Assembly (NCBI GenBank): GCA_027315115.1
Contig: DAHUYQ010000065.1
Coordinates: forward strand, 23,652-87,651
Direction: 5' to 3'
Length of the DNA stretch: 64,000 bases
Origin: Solirubrobacterales bacterium
GTDB lineage: Bacteria > Actinomycetota > Thermoleophilia > Solirubrobacterales > Solirubrobacteraceae
Position numbers and translations under genes: made by a program. Shown here in pieces: positions 49,514 to 57,559 of the stretch. The stretch's first letter is position 1. Each line of letters begins with the position of its first letter. The notes below the pieces were generated by a model. It did not search any database and was not told the DNA's origin. It saw only the letters and a list, made by a program, of their open reading frames with translations.

Positions 49514-50605
49514 CTAGCGCAGACAGCTACCTGCGTCCGCCATGAACTGCTCGATCTGATCCTCGCTGAGGCGCCGCATCTGCCGCCCGGCCAGATGCGC
49601 GCGGTGCCAGTCCACGAGCTCGGCGAGACCTCGGTCCAGCTCCCAGACCGGCCGCCAGCCCAGGCCCTCGATTGCCTTGGAGGAGTCGAGCGCCAGCCAG
49701 GCGGCCTCCTTCGGGTTGACGCGAGTGTCCGCCTCCCACGCGGGCATGCCGTCCCAGAGCTCCCGCAGGCGCGTGAGCACGTCCCCCACGGTGCGCGCGT
49801 CGGCCTGCGGCGGGCCGAAGTTCCACGCCCCGCAGGCGTCCGGGTCCTCCAGCAGCCGCTGCGCCAGCGTCAGGTAGCCCAGCAGCGGGTTCAGCACGTG
49901 CTGCCAGGGACGCACCGCGTGCGGGTTGCGGACCTGCAGCGGCGCCGGCGCGCTCCCGCCGGCCACGCGCACCGCGTCCGGCAGCAGGCGGTCCTCGCCC
50001 CAGTCGCCGCCGCCGATCACGTTGCCCGCCCGCGCGCTGGCGAGCCGCGGTGACTCCGCGGCCGCGAAGAAAGAGCGGCTGTAGGAGGCCGCCACGATCT
50101 CCGCGCACGCCTTGGAGGCCGAGTAGGGATCGCTTCCGCCGAGCGGGTCCCCCTCGCGAAAGGCGCGCTCCCCGGTCCCCGGGTTCTCGTAGCACTTGTC
50201 CGAGGTCACGACCACGACCGCCTGCACGGTGCGCTTCGCGGCGCGCACCGCCTCCAGCAGGTTCACCGTGCCGATCACGTTGGTCTCGAAGGTCCCGACC
50301 GGGTCGATCAGCGAGCGCCGCACCATCGGCTGGGCCGCCAGGTGGATCACGACCTCCGGCTCGGCGGCCGCGACCGCCCGCGCGAGACCCTGCCCGTCGC
50401 GCACGTCGCACGCGTGCTCGGCGACCATGCCGGCGGCGACCTCCGCCACCCCGTAGAGGGAGGGCTCGCTCGGAGGGCCGGGCGCCACCCCGGTCACGCG
50501 CGCCCCGAGTCGCTGCAGCCACAGCGAGAGCCAGGCGCCCTTGAAGCCGGTGTGGCCGGTCAGCAGGACGCGCCTGCCCCGCCAGCGATCCTCCTCGATC
50601 GGCAT
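49514..50605 (-). CDS. rfbG: CDP-glucose 4,6-dehydratase
   Basis: A 363-residue extended short-chain dehydrogenase. The NAD site is the family-specific VLLTGHTGFKGAWLSLWLQ; the catalytic Tyr-x3-Lys is YSASK, with VTSDKCYEN supplying the Thr/Asp pair; later come RAGNVIGGGDWGEDRLLPD and the C-terminal WRPVWELDRGL, all typical of RfbG. It converts CDP-glucose to CDP-4-keto-6-deoxyglucose, the entry to 3,6-dideoxy or related sugars. No CDP-glucose synthase (RfbF) is in the window, so that step must be elsewhere. It is divergent from the TagA-like gene. Confidence 0.9.
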   Translation of the reverse strand: MPIEEDRWRGRRVLLTGHTGFKGAWLSLWLQRLGARVTGVAPGPPSEPSLYGVAEVAAGMVAEHACDVRDGQGLARAVAAAEPEVVIHLAAQPMVRRSLIDPVGTFETNVIGTVNLLEAVRAAKRTVQAVVVVTSDKCYENPGTGERAFREGDPLGGSDPYSASKACAEIVAASYSRSFFAAAESPRLASARAGNVIGGGDWGEDRLLPDAVRVAGGSAPAPLQVRNPHAVRPWQHVLNPLLGYLTLAQRLLEDPDACGAWNFGPPQADARTVGDVLTRLRELWDGMPAWEADTRVNPKEAAWLALDSSKAIEGLGWRPVWELDRGLAELVDWHRAHLAGRQMRRLSEDQIEQFMADAGSCLR

Positions 50606-50663
50606 CGGCCGCGCAGCCTACCGGCTGCGATCGGGACTGGCGCTGTGGATAGTCTGAGGGCCA

Positions 50664-51446
50664 GTGATCGGAGCAAGCGCCGCGCCCCAGCAGCTTCCGC
50701 GCGCAGAGGTGCTGGGCGCCCAGCTAGCCATATCGGACTATCAGGGCGTGCTCGCCTGGATGGAATCGGCCATCTCGCAGGACAGGCGCTGCTGGCTGAG
50801 CGCCGCCGCCGTCAACCTCGTGATGTCGGCGGTGGACGAGCCCGAGGTCCGTGCTGCCATTGACACGGCCGATCTGCTCGTGCCCGACGGGCAGCCGCTG
50901 GTCTGGGCGCTCCACGCGCTCGGGCACCGCGCCGCCACGCGCGTCTACGGGCCGGAGCTGATGGCTCGCTTCTGCGCGCTGGCGGCGAACAAGGCCATCC
51001 CCATCTATCTCTATGGCGGACGCGATCAGAGCAGGCTCGGGCAGCTCCAAGAACGCTTGGTGGAGAGGTTTCCGGGGCTGGAGATCGCCGGCGGCTTCTC
51101 GCCGCCGTTTCGGCCGCTTGGCGAGGCGGAGCGCCGGCAGGTCGCCGCGGAGATCGACGCGTCGGGCGCGAAGGTCGTCTGGGTCGGCACCGGCCAGCCC
51201 AAGCAGGAGCTGTGGATGGCGCAGATGCGACCGCTGCTGGCGGCCCCGCTGCTGGTCGGCGTGGGGGCGGCGTTCGACTTCCATGCCGGCCTGCTGGCGC
51301 AGGCGCCACCGTGGATGCAGCGCCACGGACTGGAGTGGCTGTTCAGGCTCTCCCGCGAGCCGCGGCGGCTATGGCGACGCTACGCAAGCCAGAATCCGCG
51401 CTTCCTCACGGGCTTCGCGCGTCAGTACGCCACGCGCCGCCGGTAA
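50664..51446 (+). CDS. WecG/TagA/CpsF family glycosyltransferase (GT26)
   Basis: A 260-residue protein with family signatures SAAAVNLVMSA (Asn and Thr/Ser region of the donor pocket), LLVPDGQPLVWA containing the conserved Asp, YLYGGRDQSRL, and VWVGTGQPKQELWM followed by GVGAAFDFHAG. It transfers N-acetylmannosamine (or its uronate) to a polyprenyl-linked sugar in known members. This fits the neighbouring nucleotide-sugar dehydrogenases. A short basic C-terminal tail may bind the membrane. The next gene starts 10 bp later. Confidence 0.9.
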   Translation: MIGASAAPQQLPRAEVLGAQLAISDYQGVLAWMESAISQDRRCWLSAAAVNLVMSAVDEPEVRAAIDTADLLVPDGQPLVWALHALGHRAATRVYGPELMARFCALAANKAIPIYLYGGRDQSRLGQLQERLVERFPGLEIAGGFSPPFRPLGEAERRQVAAEIDASGAKVVWVGTGQPKQELWMAQMRPLLAAPLLVGVGAAFDFHAGLLAQAPPWMQRHGLEWLFRLSREPRRLWRRYASQNPRFLTGFARQYATRRR

Positions 51447-51456
51447 TCTGGCGGGC

Positions 51457-52734
51457 ATGGAGCAATCGAACTTCTCCGCGGACGCGGCGGTGGTGGGGCT
51501 AGGCCGCGTCGGGCTGCCGCTCGCGCTGACGCTCGCAGACCGTGGTCTGAAGGTGATCGGGATCGACAACGACCCGGCGCGGCTGGGCGCGATCCGCGAC
51601 GGGCGCATGCCCTTCAGCGAGTCCGGCGCCCAGGAGGTGCTCACGCGCGTGTCCGCCGCGGGCACGCTCTCTCTTGACGATCACGTCGCCACCGCCGCCG
51701 GCGCGCGCCACATCGTGCTCACGCTCGGCACCCCCTCCTTCTCCCACATCGAGATCGACATGCGCGACATCCGCTCGGCGCTGGACGACCTGCTCGGCGT
51801 GCTGGTCAAGGGCCACACGCTCACGCTGCGCTCCACGGTGGCTCCCGGCACGACCGAGTTCGTCGCCGGCTACCTGGCAAAGCACAGGGGATTTCGGATC
51901 GGCGAGGAGGTCTTCGTCGCCCACGTGCCCGAGCGGATCGCCGCCGGGCGCTTCCTGGCCGAGATCGACACGCTGCCGTGCATCGTCGGGGGCGTCGGAG
52001 AGCGCTCAGGGGACGTGGCCGCCGAGCTCTTCGAAGCCTTCTCGGCGCCGATCGTGAAGACCACGCCGGTGCAGGCGGAGCTCGCCAAGATCTGGGCCAA
52101 CATCCTGCGCTACACCAACTTCGCGCTGCCGAACCTGCTGATGATGGACTGCGAGCGCTACGGCGCGAACGTCTTCGAAGTGATCGACCTGATCAACAGG
52201 GACTATCCGCGCGGCGGCATCGCCAAGCCCGGCCTGACCGCCGGGACCTGCCTGCGCAAGGACTTCGCCTTCTCCGAGGAGCGCTCCAACGCGCCGGGCA
52301 TGCTGCTGGCGGTCTCGCGCGTGAACGAGTCGGTGCCGCTGTTCCTGCTGGAAGGCGCCAAGCGGCGGCTGGGGACGCTCGCCGGCCGCAAGGTCGCGGT
52401 GCTCGGCCTGGCCTTCAAGGCGGACACCGACGACGAGCGCGACTCGCTGGCCCACAAGCTGATCCGGCTGCTGGAAAGGGAGCTCGCCGACGTCTGCGTC
52501 CACGATCCCCACGTGTCCGGCCCGACCGCGACGCTGCAGGCCGCCCTCCAGGACGCCGAGGCCGTCTTCCTGGCGGCCAACCACTCGGAGTTCCGCGATC
52601 CGCGCCTGCTGGAGAAGCTGGCGCAGGCGTGCTCCAAGCACTGCCTGGTGATCGATCCCTGGGACTGCTGGGGGGCGGGCCAGGTGTTCGGCTACGCCTC
52701 CGAGCTGGCGACCCTCTCGGGGGCCGCGTCGTGA
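51457..52734 (+). CDS. nucleotide-sugar dehydrogenase (UDP-glucose/UDP-ManNAc dehydrogenase superfamily)
   Basis: A 425-residue protein with three domains of the family: NAD-binding VVGLGRVGLPLALTLADRG, central ANILRYTNFALPNLLMMD, and C-terminal VAVLGLAFKADTDDERDS. The catalytic Cys lies in AGTCLRKDF, where typical UDP-glucose dehydrogenases have GGSCFPKD, so the substrate may differ. It should oxidise a C6 alcohol to a uronic acid with NAD. It is coupled by a GTGA overlap to the epimerase downstream. A second, more typical dehydrogenase is at 56291. Confidence 0.85.
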   Translation: MEQSNFSADAAVVGLGRVGLPLALTLADRGLKVIGIDNDPARLGAIRDGRMPFSESGAQEVLTRVSAAGTLSLDDHVATAAGARHIVLTLGTPSFSHIEIDMRDIRSALDDLLGVLVKGHTLTLRSTVAPGTTEFVAGYLAKHRGFRIGEEVFVAHVPERIAAGRFLAEIDTLPCIVGGVGERSGDVAAELFEAFSAPIVKTTPVQAELAKIWANILRYTNFALPNLLMMDCERYGANVFEVIDLINRDYPRGGIAKPGLTAGTCLRKDFAFSEERSNAPGMLLAVSRVNESVPLFLLEGAKRRLGTLAGRKVAVLGLAFKADTDDERDSLAHKLIRLLERELADVCVHDPHVSGPTATLQAALQDAEAVFLAANHSEFRDPRLLEKLAQACSKHCLVIDPWDCWGAGQVFGYASELATLSGAAS

Positions 52735-53711
52735 GCCGCGTCCTGGTCACCGGCGGCGTCGGCACGATCGGAGCCGCGGTCGTGCGGCGGCTGCTGGCCG
52801 ACCCCGACTACGAGGTGCGGGTCTCAGACCAGCGGCAGGCGCCGAGATGGATGCGTGAGGGCTGCGAGGTCCACACCGGGGACCTGCGCGACCTGGCCCA
52901 GGCACAGGCCGCGACCAAGGGCTGCACGCACGTCATCCACCTGGCCGCGATCGTGGGCGGGATCGCCAACTTCCACCGTCTCCCCCACACGCTCACCGAA
53001 GTCAACGCGGCGCTCTACAACGCGGTGGTGCGCGCCGCGATCGACGCCGACGTGGAGCGCTTCACCTACGTCTCCTCCTCGATGGTCTTCGAGCGCGCGA
53101 CGCAGTTCCCGACGACCGAGTCGCACATCGAGCAGTGCCCGCCGCCGCACTCCGCCTACGGCTTCTCCAAGCTGACCGGCGAGGTCTACTGCCGCGCCGC
53201 CCACGAAGAGCACGGCCTGCCGTTCACGATCTGCCGGCCCTTCAACGCGTACGGCCCCGGCGAGATGCCCGAGGACGAGCCGGGGATCGCCCACGCGGTC
53301 CCCGACCTGATCCGCAAGGTGCTCTCCGGCCAGCGCCCGCTGCAGATCTTCGGCGACGGCACCCAGACCCGCACGCTCACCCACGTCGACGACATCGCCG
53401 ACGGGATCGTGACCGCCACAAGCTCGCCCGCCGGCCTGCACGAGACCTTCAACGTCTCCGCCTCCCGGGAGCTGACCGTGAAGGAGATCGCGCAGATCAT
53501 CTGGGCGGCCTGCGGGCAGGACCCCGACGAGCTGCGGCTCGAGCACATGCCGAGCTTCACCGTGGACGTGCAGCGGCGCTGGCCTTCGGTGGAGAAGGCC
53601 AAGGAGCTGCTCGGCTGGGAGGCGAAAATCGAGCTGGAGGACGGCATCGCCTCCACCGTCGCCTGGCTGCGGGAGCGGCTGGGGGCCGACGCGGGCGTCT
53701 CCTCACGCTGA
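52731..53711 (+). CDS. NAD-dependent nucleotide-sugar epimerase/dehydratase
   Basis: A 326-residue extended SDR: RVLVTGGVGTIGAAVVRRL, HLAAIVGG, the catalytic Tyr-x3-Lys as YGFSK, and ICRPFNAYGPGE, followed by the substrate-binding GDGTQTRTLTHVDD. The GTG start overlaps the dehydrogenase stop, so both probably act in sequence on one UDP-sugar. Likely a UDP-uronate 4-epimerase or related enzyme, but SDR substrates cannot be told from sequence alone. The gap 53712-53790 contains nothing I recognise. Confidence 0.85.
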   Translation: MSRVLVTGGVGTIGAAVVRRLLADPDYEVRVSDQRQAPRWMREGCEVHTGDLRDLAQAQAATKGCTHVIHLAAIVGGIANFHRLPHTLTEVNAALYNAVVRAAIDADVERFTYVSSSMVFERATQFPTTESHIEQCPPPHSAYGFSKLTGEVYCRAAHEEHGLPFTICRPFNAYGPGEMPEDEPGIAHAVPDLIRKVLSGQRPLQIFGDGTQTRTLTHVDDIADGIVTATSSPAGLHETFNVSASRELTVKEIAQIIWAACGQDPDELRLEHMPSFTVDVQRRWPSVEKAKELLGWEAKIELEDGIASTVAWLRERLGADAGVSSR

Positions 53712-53790
53712 GTCGCGGCCGGGGCGGGCGGCGCCAAAGCCGGTGAGGAACTCACGTGCGGTCGCGACGGCCTCGCGACGCGCGATTGTT

Positions 53791-53916
53791 TGCTCGTCGT
53801 AGTCGTTTTTTGTGCTCTGCGCTCAAAAACTGTGCTCGTCGTGGTCGATGTTTGTAACCACGGCACAAAAATTGGGGTCGTCGCAGCTTGAGGTTTGTGC
53901 CCTCAGATCAAACCTG
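53791..53916. repeat. three diverged 42-bp tandem repeats, each with a hairpin
   Basis: Units start at 53791, 53833 and 53875, exactly 42 bp apart. Each opens with a TGCTCGTCGTAGTCG-like block and then has an inverted repeat: TTTTTG/CAAAAA in unit 1, TTTGT/ACAAA in unit 2 and AGGTTTG/CAAACCT in unit 3. The stems differ in sequence but remain paired. The array lies in the 324-bp gap between the epimerase and the DUF7718-like pair; the rest of the gap to 54035 shows no gene. Confidence 0.75.
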
Positions 53917-54035
53917 GATCGACTCCTGTCGCAGGCTCCTGGGCGTGGGGGCGCATAGCCACGCCGGCTGCCGCCACCCCTCGACGCCGCCGCCTGACAA
54001 CGAATCCCATCCCAGGCTCTGAGGATGATGGGCAT

Positions 54036-54344
54036 ATGCCCAAGGACCGAAGACGCCGCCGCTTCATGGCGCCCGACGCGCAGATCGTGATCGAGCGGTC
54101 AAGCGCGCACCCTGTGCAGTACGCAATCGTGCTGCTGGTTGAACGCAACGGGCTGTGGCACGCAGTGCACACGTTCGACAATGCTCATCACCCTGAAGAG
54201 CACCACGAGCACCGGTATATCAACGCCGAGAAGCAGAGTCCGATCATCACACGCGGCCGACCCAACGATGCCATGCACGCCGCCGAGACGAGGCTGCGTG
54301 AGCACTGGCCCGATATCGTGAAGGACTGGGAGTCCACCCGATGA
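54036..54344 (+). CDS. small DUF7718/TumE-like protein
   Basis: A 102-residue protein with a basic start, a beta-hairpin region (VQYAIVLLVERNGLWHAV) and the His-rich core HTFDNAHHPEEHHEHRY, followed by a helical end. This pattern resembles small proteins of the DUF7718 and DUF6516/TumE-like groups, some of which are toxins of toxin-antitoxin pairs. Its stop overlaps the next start as ATGA, giving a two-gene unit as expected for such a pair. The assignment rests on the His motif only. Confidence 0.5.
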   Translation: MPKDRRRRRFMAPDAQIVIERSSAHPVQYAIVLLVERNGLWHAVHTFDNAHHPEEHHEHRYINAEKQSPIITRGRPNDAMHAAETRLREHWPDIVKDWESTR

Positions 54345-54685
54345 GCACGATCAGCGAGAAGACCAACAGGCTGTTCAGGGACGCCGTGCACGACGACGAC
54401 GACCTTGGCTATCCCGACGATGTCGCATTCGTGCCGGCCGACGAGACGTGGGCCGAGGCTGTTCTCTGGCGCAACCTGAGAGAAGGGATTCCAACTCTGC
54501 TCGTCAGCGAGGAGACGGAGCTGCTTCTCAAGCCGCTTCGTCGCGGCCCAATCGACAGACTGCGAGGGCAGGTGCCTGTCAGCGTGTCCCAGCGCATCCA
54601 GGGACACGCCACGCCGTACGCCACAGTCAGCCGCCTCGGCCGCCACCCGGTGCGCCAGATGCGCGAGCTGGCCCGCGCCGCCTGA
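54341..54685 (+). CDS. hypothetical partner protein of the DUF7718-like gene
   Basis: A 114-residue acidic-to-basic protein I cannot assign. The N-terminus is acidic (AVHDDDDLGYPDDVAFVP); the middle is helical; the C-terminus is Arg-rich and ends in RQMRELARAA, the part that is duplicated as DNA at 55464-55516. No helix-turn-helix is obvious. The 4-bp overlap with the upstream gene implies a joint function, possibly antitoxin. Confidence 0.5.
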   Translation: MSTISEKTNRLFRDAVHDDDDLGYPDDVAFVPADETWAEAVLWRNLREGIPTLLVSEETELLLKPLRRGPIDRLRGQVPVSVSQRIQGHATPYATVSRLGRHPVRQMRELARAA

Positions 54686-54704
54686 GGGCCGAAGCCGTCG
54701 CGCG
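54652..54704. repeat. left copy of a 53-bp direct repeat flanking vapBC
   Basis: This copy spans the last 11 codons of the 54341 gene plus 19 bp beyond its stop. It matches 55464-55516 at 50 of 53 bases. The two copies lie 812 bp apart and enclose the vapBC module. Confidence 0.85.
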
Positions 54705-54809
54705 CGCTGTCAGCACCGCGCCGGCGCCGAGGCAGCAGCCGGACGCTCGCCTGGGCGCACCGTCCATCCCCGCCGGTGCGCCACTTCGTGCCGGTGCTAC
54801 ACTTCGCTC

Positions 54810-55079
54810 GTGCCGACCGTCCGCCCGCGCCACACGCTCACCGAGACCGACGATCTCAGCGCGGCGCTACACCTCGCGGCGCAACGCTGGCCGCAGGACG
54901 CCGCCAGCCCGAACCGGCTGCTGCGACGACTGGTGAGCGCGGGCGCACAGGCGATAGCGCCGCGACAGCGACGTGCCCGTGAGCGCCGGCGGGCCGCGAT
55001 CGAACGCCACCACGGCCAGTTCACCGGCCTCTATCCGCCGGACTACCTGGAGAAGCTGCGCAGCGAGTGGCCGGACTGA
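54810..55079 (+). CDS. VapB-type antitoxin
   Basis: An 89-residue protein with an N-terminal DNA-binding-like segment (RPRHTLTETDDLSAALHLAA, then a helix RLLRRLVSAGAQAI), an Arg-rich hinge and the C-terminal toxin-binding tail FTGLYPPDYLEKLRSEW, usual for antitoxins of PIN toxins. GTG 54810 is the likely start. It overlaps the toxin gene by 13 bp, in the usual antitoxin-first order. Confidence 0.7.
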   Translation: MPTVRPRHTLTETDDLSAALHLAAQRWPQDAASPNRLLRRLVSAGAQAIAPRQRRARERRRAAIERHHGQFTGLYPPDYLEKLRSEWPD

Positions 55080-55453
55080 CCGTCCTCGACGCGAGCATCC
55101 TGCTTGCCTACTTCGACAGCCGCGACGCACACACCGACGCGGCGAACGCGATCCTGCAGGATGCCGACACGCTGGCTGCATCGGTGCTCACGCTCGCCGA
55201 GGCGCTGGTCGGCGCCCACGCCGCCGGACGGATGCAGGAGCAGTTGGATGCGCTTGCCGACTTGGAGATCAATGCGCAGCCGATCGGCGAAGGCGACGCG
55301 CCAACGCTGGCGCGCCTGCGCTCGCAGACCGGCTTGAAGATGCCCGACTGCTGCGTGCTGCACGCGGCGGAGCAGCTCGGCGCGGACGCGGTCGCCACGC
55401 GTGATCGCCCCTTGGCGGCGGCAGCGCGCGCAATGGGATACGAGACCCCCTGA
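55067..55453 (+). CDS. vapC: VapC-type PIN-domain toxin ribonuclease
   Basis: A 128-residue PIN protein with the acidic active-site set: Asp in TVLDASILLAYFD, Glu in LTLAEALVGA, Asp in KMPDCCVLHAA and Asp in AVATRDRPLA. Such toxins cut specific RNAs when freed from their antitoxin. Start is GTG 55067, inside the antitoxin gene. The module sits between 53-bp direct repeats in the middle of a sugar cluster, which suggests it was acquired. Confidence 0.85.
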   Translation: MAGLTVLDASILLAYFDSRDAHTDAANAILQDADTLAASVLTLAEALVGAHAAGRMQEQLDALADLEINAQPIGEGDAPTLARLRSQTGLKMPDCCVLHAAEQLGADAVATRDRPLAAAARAMGYETP

Positions 55454-55463
55454 GGCGCCGGGC

Positions 55464-55516
55464 GCGCCAGATGCGCGAGCCGGCCCGCGCCGCCTGAGGG
55501 CTGAAGGCGTCGCGCG
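55464..55516. repeat. right copy of the 53-bp direct repeat flanking vapBC
   Basis: It repeats 54652-54704 with three mismatches, starting 10 bp after the vapC stop. Here the sequence is not part of any complete gene, so this is the ectopic copy of the end of the 54341 gene. Confidence 0.85.
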
Positions 55517-55547
55517 GCGCCCAGCGTCGCCAACGCGGGGCGCCCCG

Positions 55548-56261
55548 CTACCGCCACCGCTCCAGCAGATCCTCCTCGCCCACCTCGCGCACGACTCGCG
55601 CCGGTACGCCCATCGCGACCGCACGCGGCGGCAGGTCCCTGGTCAGGACCGCGCCGGCGGCCAGGAAAGCCTCCTCGCCCACCTCGACGCCCGGGGTCAG
55701 CACCGTGCCGCCGCCGATGCGGCAGGCGCGCCGCAGGATCGCGCCGCGCAGCGGCATCTCAGGACCATGACGGGACATCGTGTCGTCGTTGGTGGTCGTG
55801 GCGCCGGGACCGACGAACACGTCGTCCTCGACCAGCGTGAAGGCCGTCAGGTAGACGCCGGTCTGGACGCGCACCCGCTGTCCTATCTGCACGTCGTTGT
55901 CCACGACGCTGCCGCGGCCGATCACCGAGCCGGCGCCCACGGTCGAGCGCTCGCGCACGTAGGACTGGTCGCCGAGAATCGCCTCCGCGCCGATGCTCGC
56001 GCCGGCGAAGACCACCGCGCCGGAGCAGACCGTGACGCGATCCTCGATGCGCAGCGCTCCGATCTCGCCCTTCGCCGATGAGCCGCGCGCCAGGCGCGGC
56101 CGCTTGCCCAGCACGGCGTGGTCCTCGATCACGCAGCCGTCGCCGATCCGGGTGCCCTCGTGCACGACGACGTAGGCGCCGAAGCTCACGTCGCGGCCGA
56201 TCTCGACGTTCTCGCCCACGAGCAGGCCCGGCCCGCGATCGCATGGGCGCAGGTCGCTCAC
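55548..56261 (-). CDS. hexapeptide-repeat sugar acyltransferase
   Basis: A 237-residue left-handed beta-helix protein with about nine hexapeptide turns (VGENVEIGRDVSFGAYVVV, IEDRVTVCSGAVVFAG, VGAGSVIGRGSVVDNDV). The loop GPGATTTNDDTMSRHG near the active site resembles WlbB/QdtC-type N-acyltransferases that acetylate amino sugars on nucleotide carriers. GTG 56261 is the likely start. It lies 29 bp after the UDP-sugar dehydrogenase on the same strand, in keeping with work on the same precursor. Confidence 0.8.
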   Translation of the reverse strand: MSDLRPCDRGPGLLVGENVEIGRDVSFGAYVVVHEGTRIGDGCVIEDHAVLGKRPRLARGSSAKGEIGALRIEDRVTVCSGAVVFAGASIGAEAILGDQSYVRERSTVGAGSVIGRGSVVDNDVQIGQRVRVQTGVYLTAFTLVEDDVFVGPGATTTNDDTMSRHGPEMPLRGAILRRACRIGGGTVLTPGVEVGEEAFLAAGAVLTRDLPPRAVAMGVPARVVREVGEEDLLERWR

Positions 56262-56290
56262 CGCGCGTCCCCTCTGCTCATCCTCCCTGC

Positions 56291-57547
56291 TCACAGCCGC
56301 ACCACATGGGCGGGCGGGTTTCGGTCCCGGCGCGTGACGCCGCGCAGGTCCAGCACCACCTTGGCGCTGCGCAGCGCCAGATCGTGGTCCACGCCGGGGT
56401 GGGCGGTGACGATCAGCGCGAGGTCGGCGTCGGCGAGCGCCTCCTCCAGCGGCAGGCTGTCCAGCGCGAGCTCGGGCAGCGCGGGGACATGGGGGTCGTG
56501 GTAGCGCAGATCGCCGCCCAGCGCGCGCAGCAGCTCGATGATCTTCAGCGCCGGAGACTCCCTGATGTCGCCCACGCCCGCCTTGTAGCTGACGCCGAGC
56601 ACCGCGATCCTCGCGCCGTTGACGGGCAGCCCGGCGTCGTTGAGCGCCCGCTGCGCCTTGGCGACGCAGTGGTAGGGCATCTGCTGGTTGACCTTGCCCG
56701 CCAGCTCGATGAACTCGGTGCTCATGTCGAACTCGCGCGCCCGCCAGGCCAGATAGAACGGGTCCACCGGCAGGCAGTGACCGCCCATGCCCGGGCCGGG
56801 CTCGAAGCGCATGAAGCCGTAGGGCTTGGTGGCCGCCGCGTCCACGACCTCCCAGATGTCGATCCCCATGCGGTCGGTGAGCATCGCCATTTCGTTGACC
56901 AGCGCGATGTTGACCGAGCGGAAGATGTTCTCCAGCAGCTTGGTCAGCTCCGCCGCCTCGGGGCTTGAGACCTCGACGATCTGATCGCAGACCATGCCGT
57001 AGAGAGCCCGTGCGCGCTCCGCGCATGCGGGCGTGAGCCCGCCGAGCACCTTCGGGGTGTTGCGCAGCGTGAAGTCGGTCCTGCCAGGGTCCACGCGCTC
57101 GGGGCTGAAGACGAGATTGAAGTCGCGACCCGCCGCCAGTCCCGACTCCTCCAGCACCGGCGCGAGCCTCTCCCTCGTGGTGCCCGGATAGGTCGTGGAC
57201 TCGATCACCACGAGCTGGCCCTTTCGCAGCACCCCGGCCAGCGCCCGCGCGGCATCCACGAGCGGACCGAGCTCGGGCTCGCGGTTGGCGCTCAGCGGCG
57301 TCGGCACGCACACGATCACCGCGTCCGCGTCGGCCAGGGCGGCCGGGCCGGTCGCCGCCTTGATCCGATCCGCAACCGCGGCCAGCCGCTGCGAGGGAAC
57401 GTCCTCTATGTAGGAGCGGCCTTCGCAGATCATCCGCACCCTGCGGTGGTCGAGATCGATCGCGACGATCTCGCACCCCTGCTCGGCGAACGCGACCGCC
57501 AGCGGCAGCCCGACGTAGCCGAGCCCGATGATGCCGACCGTGTTCAT
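56291..57547 (-). CDS. UDP-N-acetylhexosamine 6-dehydrogenase-like protein (WbpA/WecC type)
   Basis: A 418-residue protein with VGIIGLGYVGLPLAVAFAEQ, the active-site Cys in GMGGHCLPVDPFYL, and the C-terminal VLGVSYKAGVGDIRESP. The GGHCLPVDP form is typical of UDP-GlcNAc/UDP-ManNAc dehydrogenases rather than UDP-glucose dehydrogenase. It would make an aminouronic acid donor, matching the TagA-like GT and the acyltransferase. It is the middle gene of the minus-strand run 58771-55548. Confidence 0.9.
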   Translation of the reverse strand: MNTVGIIGLGYVGLPLAVAFAEQGCEIVAIDLDHRRVRMICEGRSYIEDVPSQRLAAVADRIKAATGPAALADADAVIVCVPTPLSANREPELGPLVDAARALAGVLRKGQLVVIESTTYPGTTRERLAPVLEESGLAAGRDFNLVFSPERVDPGRTDFTLRNTPKVLGGLTPACAERARALYGMVCDQIVEVSSPEAAELTKLLENIFRSVNIALVNEMAMLTDRMGIDIWEVVDAAATKPYGFMRFEPGPGMGGHCLPVDPFYLAWRAREFDMSTEFIELAGKVNQQMPYHCVAKAQRALNDAGLPVNGARIAVLGVSYKAGVGDIRESPALKIIELLRALGGDLRYHDPHVPALPELALDSLPLEEALADADLALIVTAHPGVDHDLALRSAKVVLDLRGVTRRDRNPPAHVVRL

Positions 57548-57559
57548 CGCCGGACCAGT

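Noticed and set aside
53791..53916. CRISPR-like or simple terminator cluster
   Set aside because: Only three units, no spacers, and the hairpins are flanked by conserved sequence rather than by single T runs in one direction.
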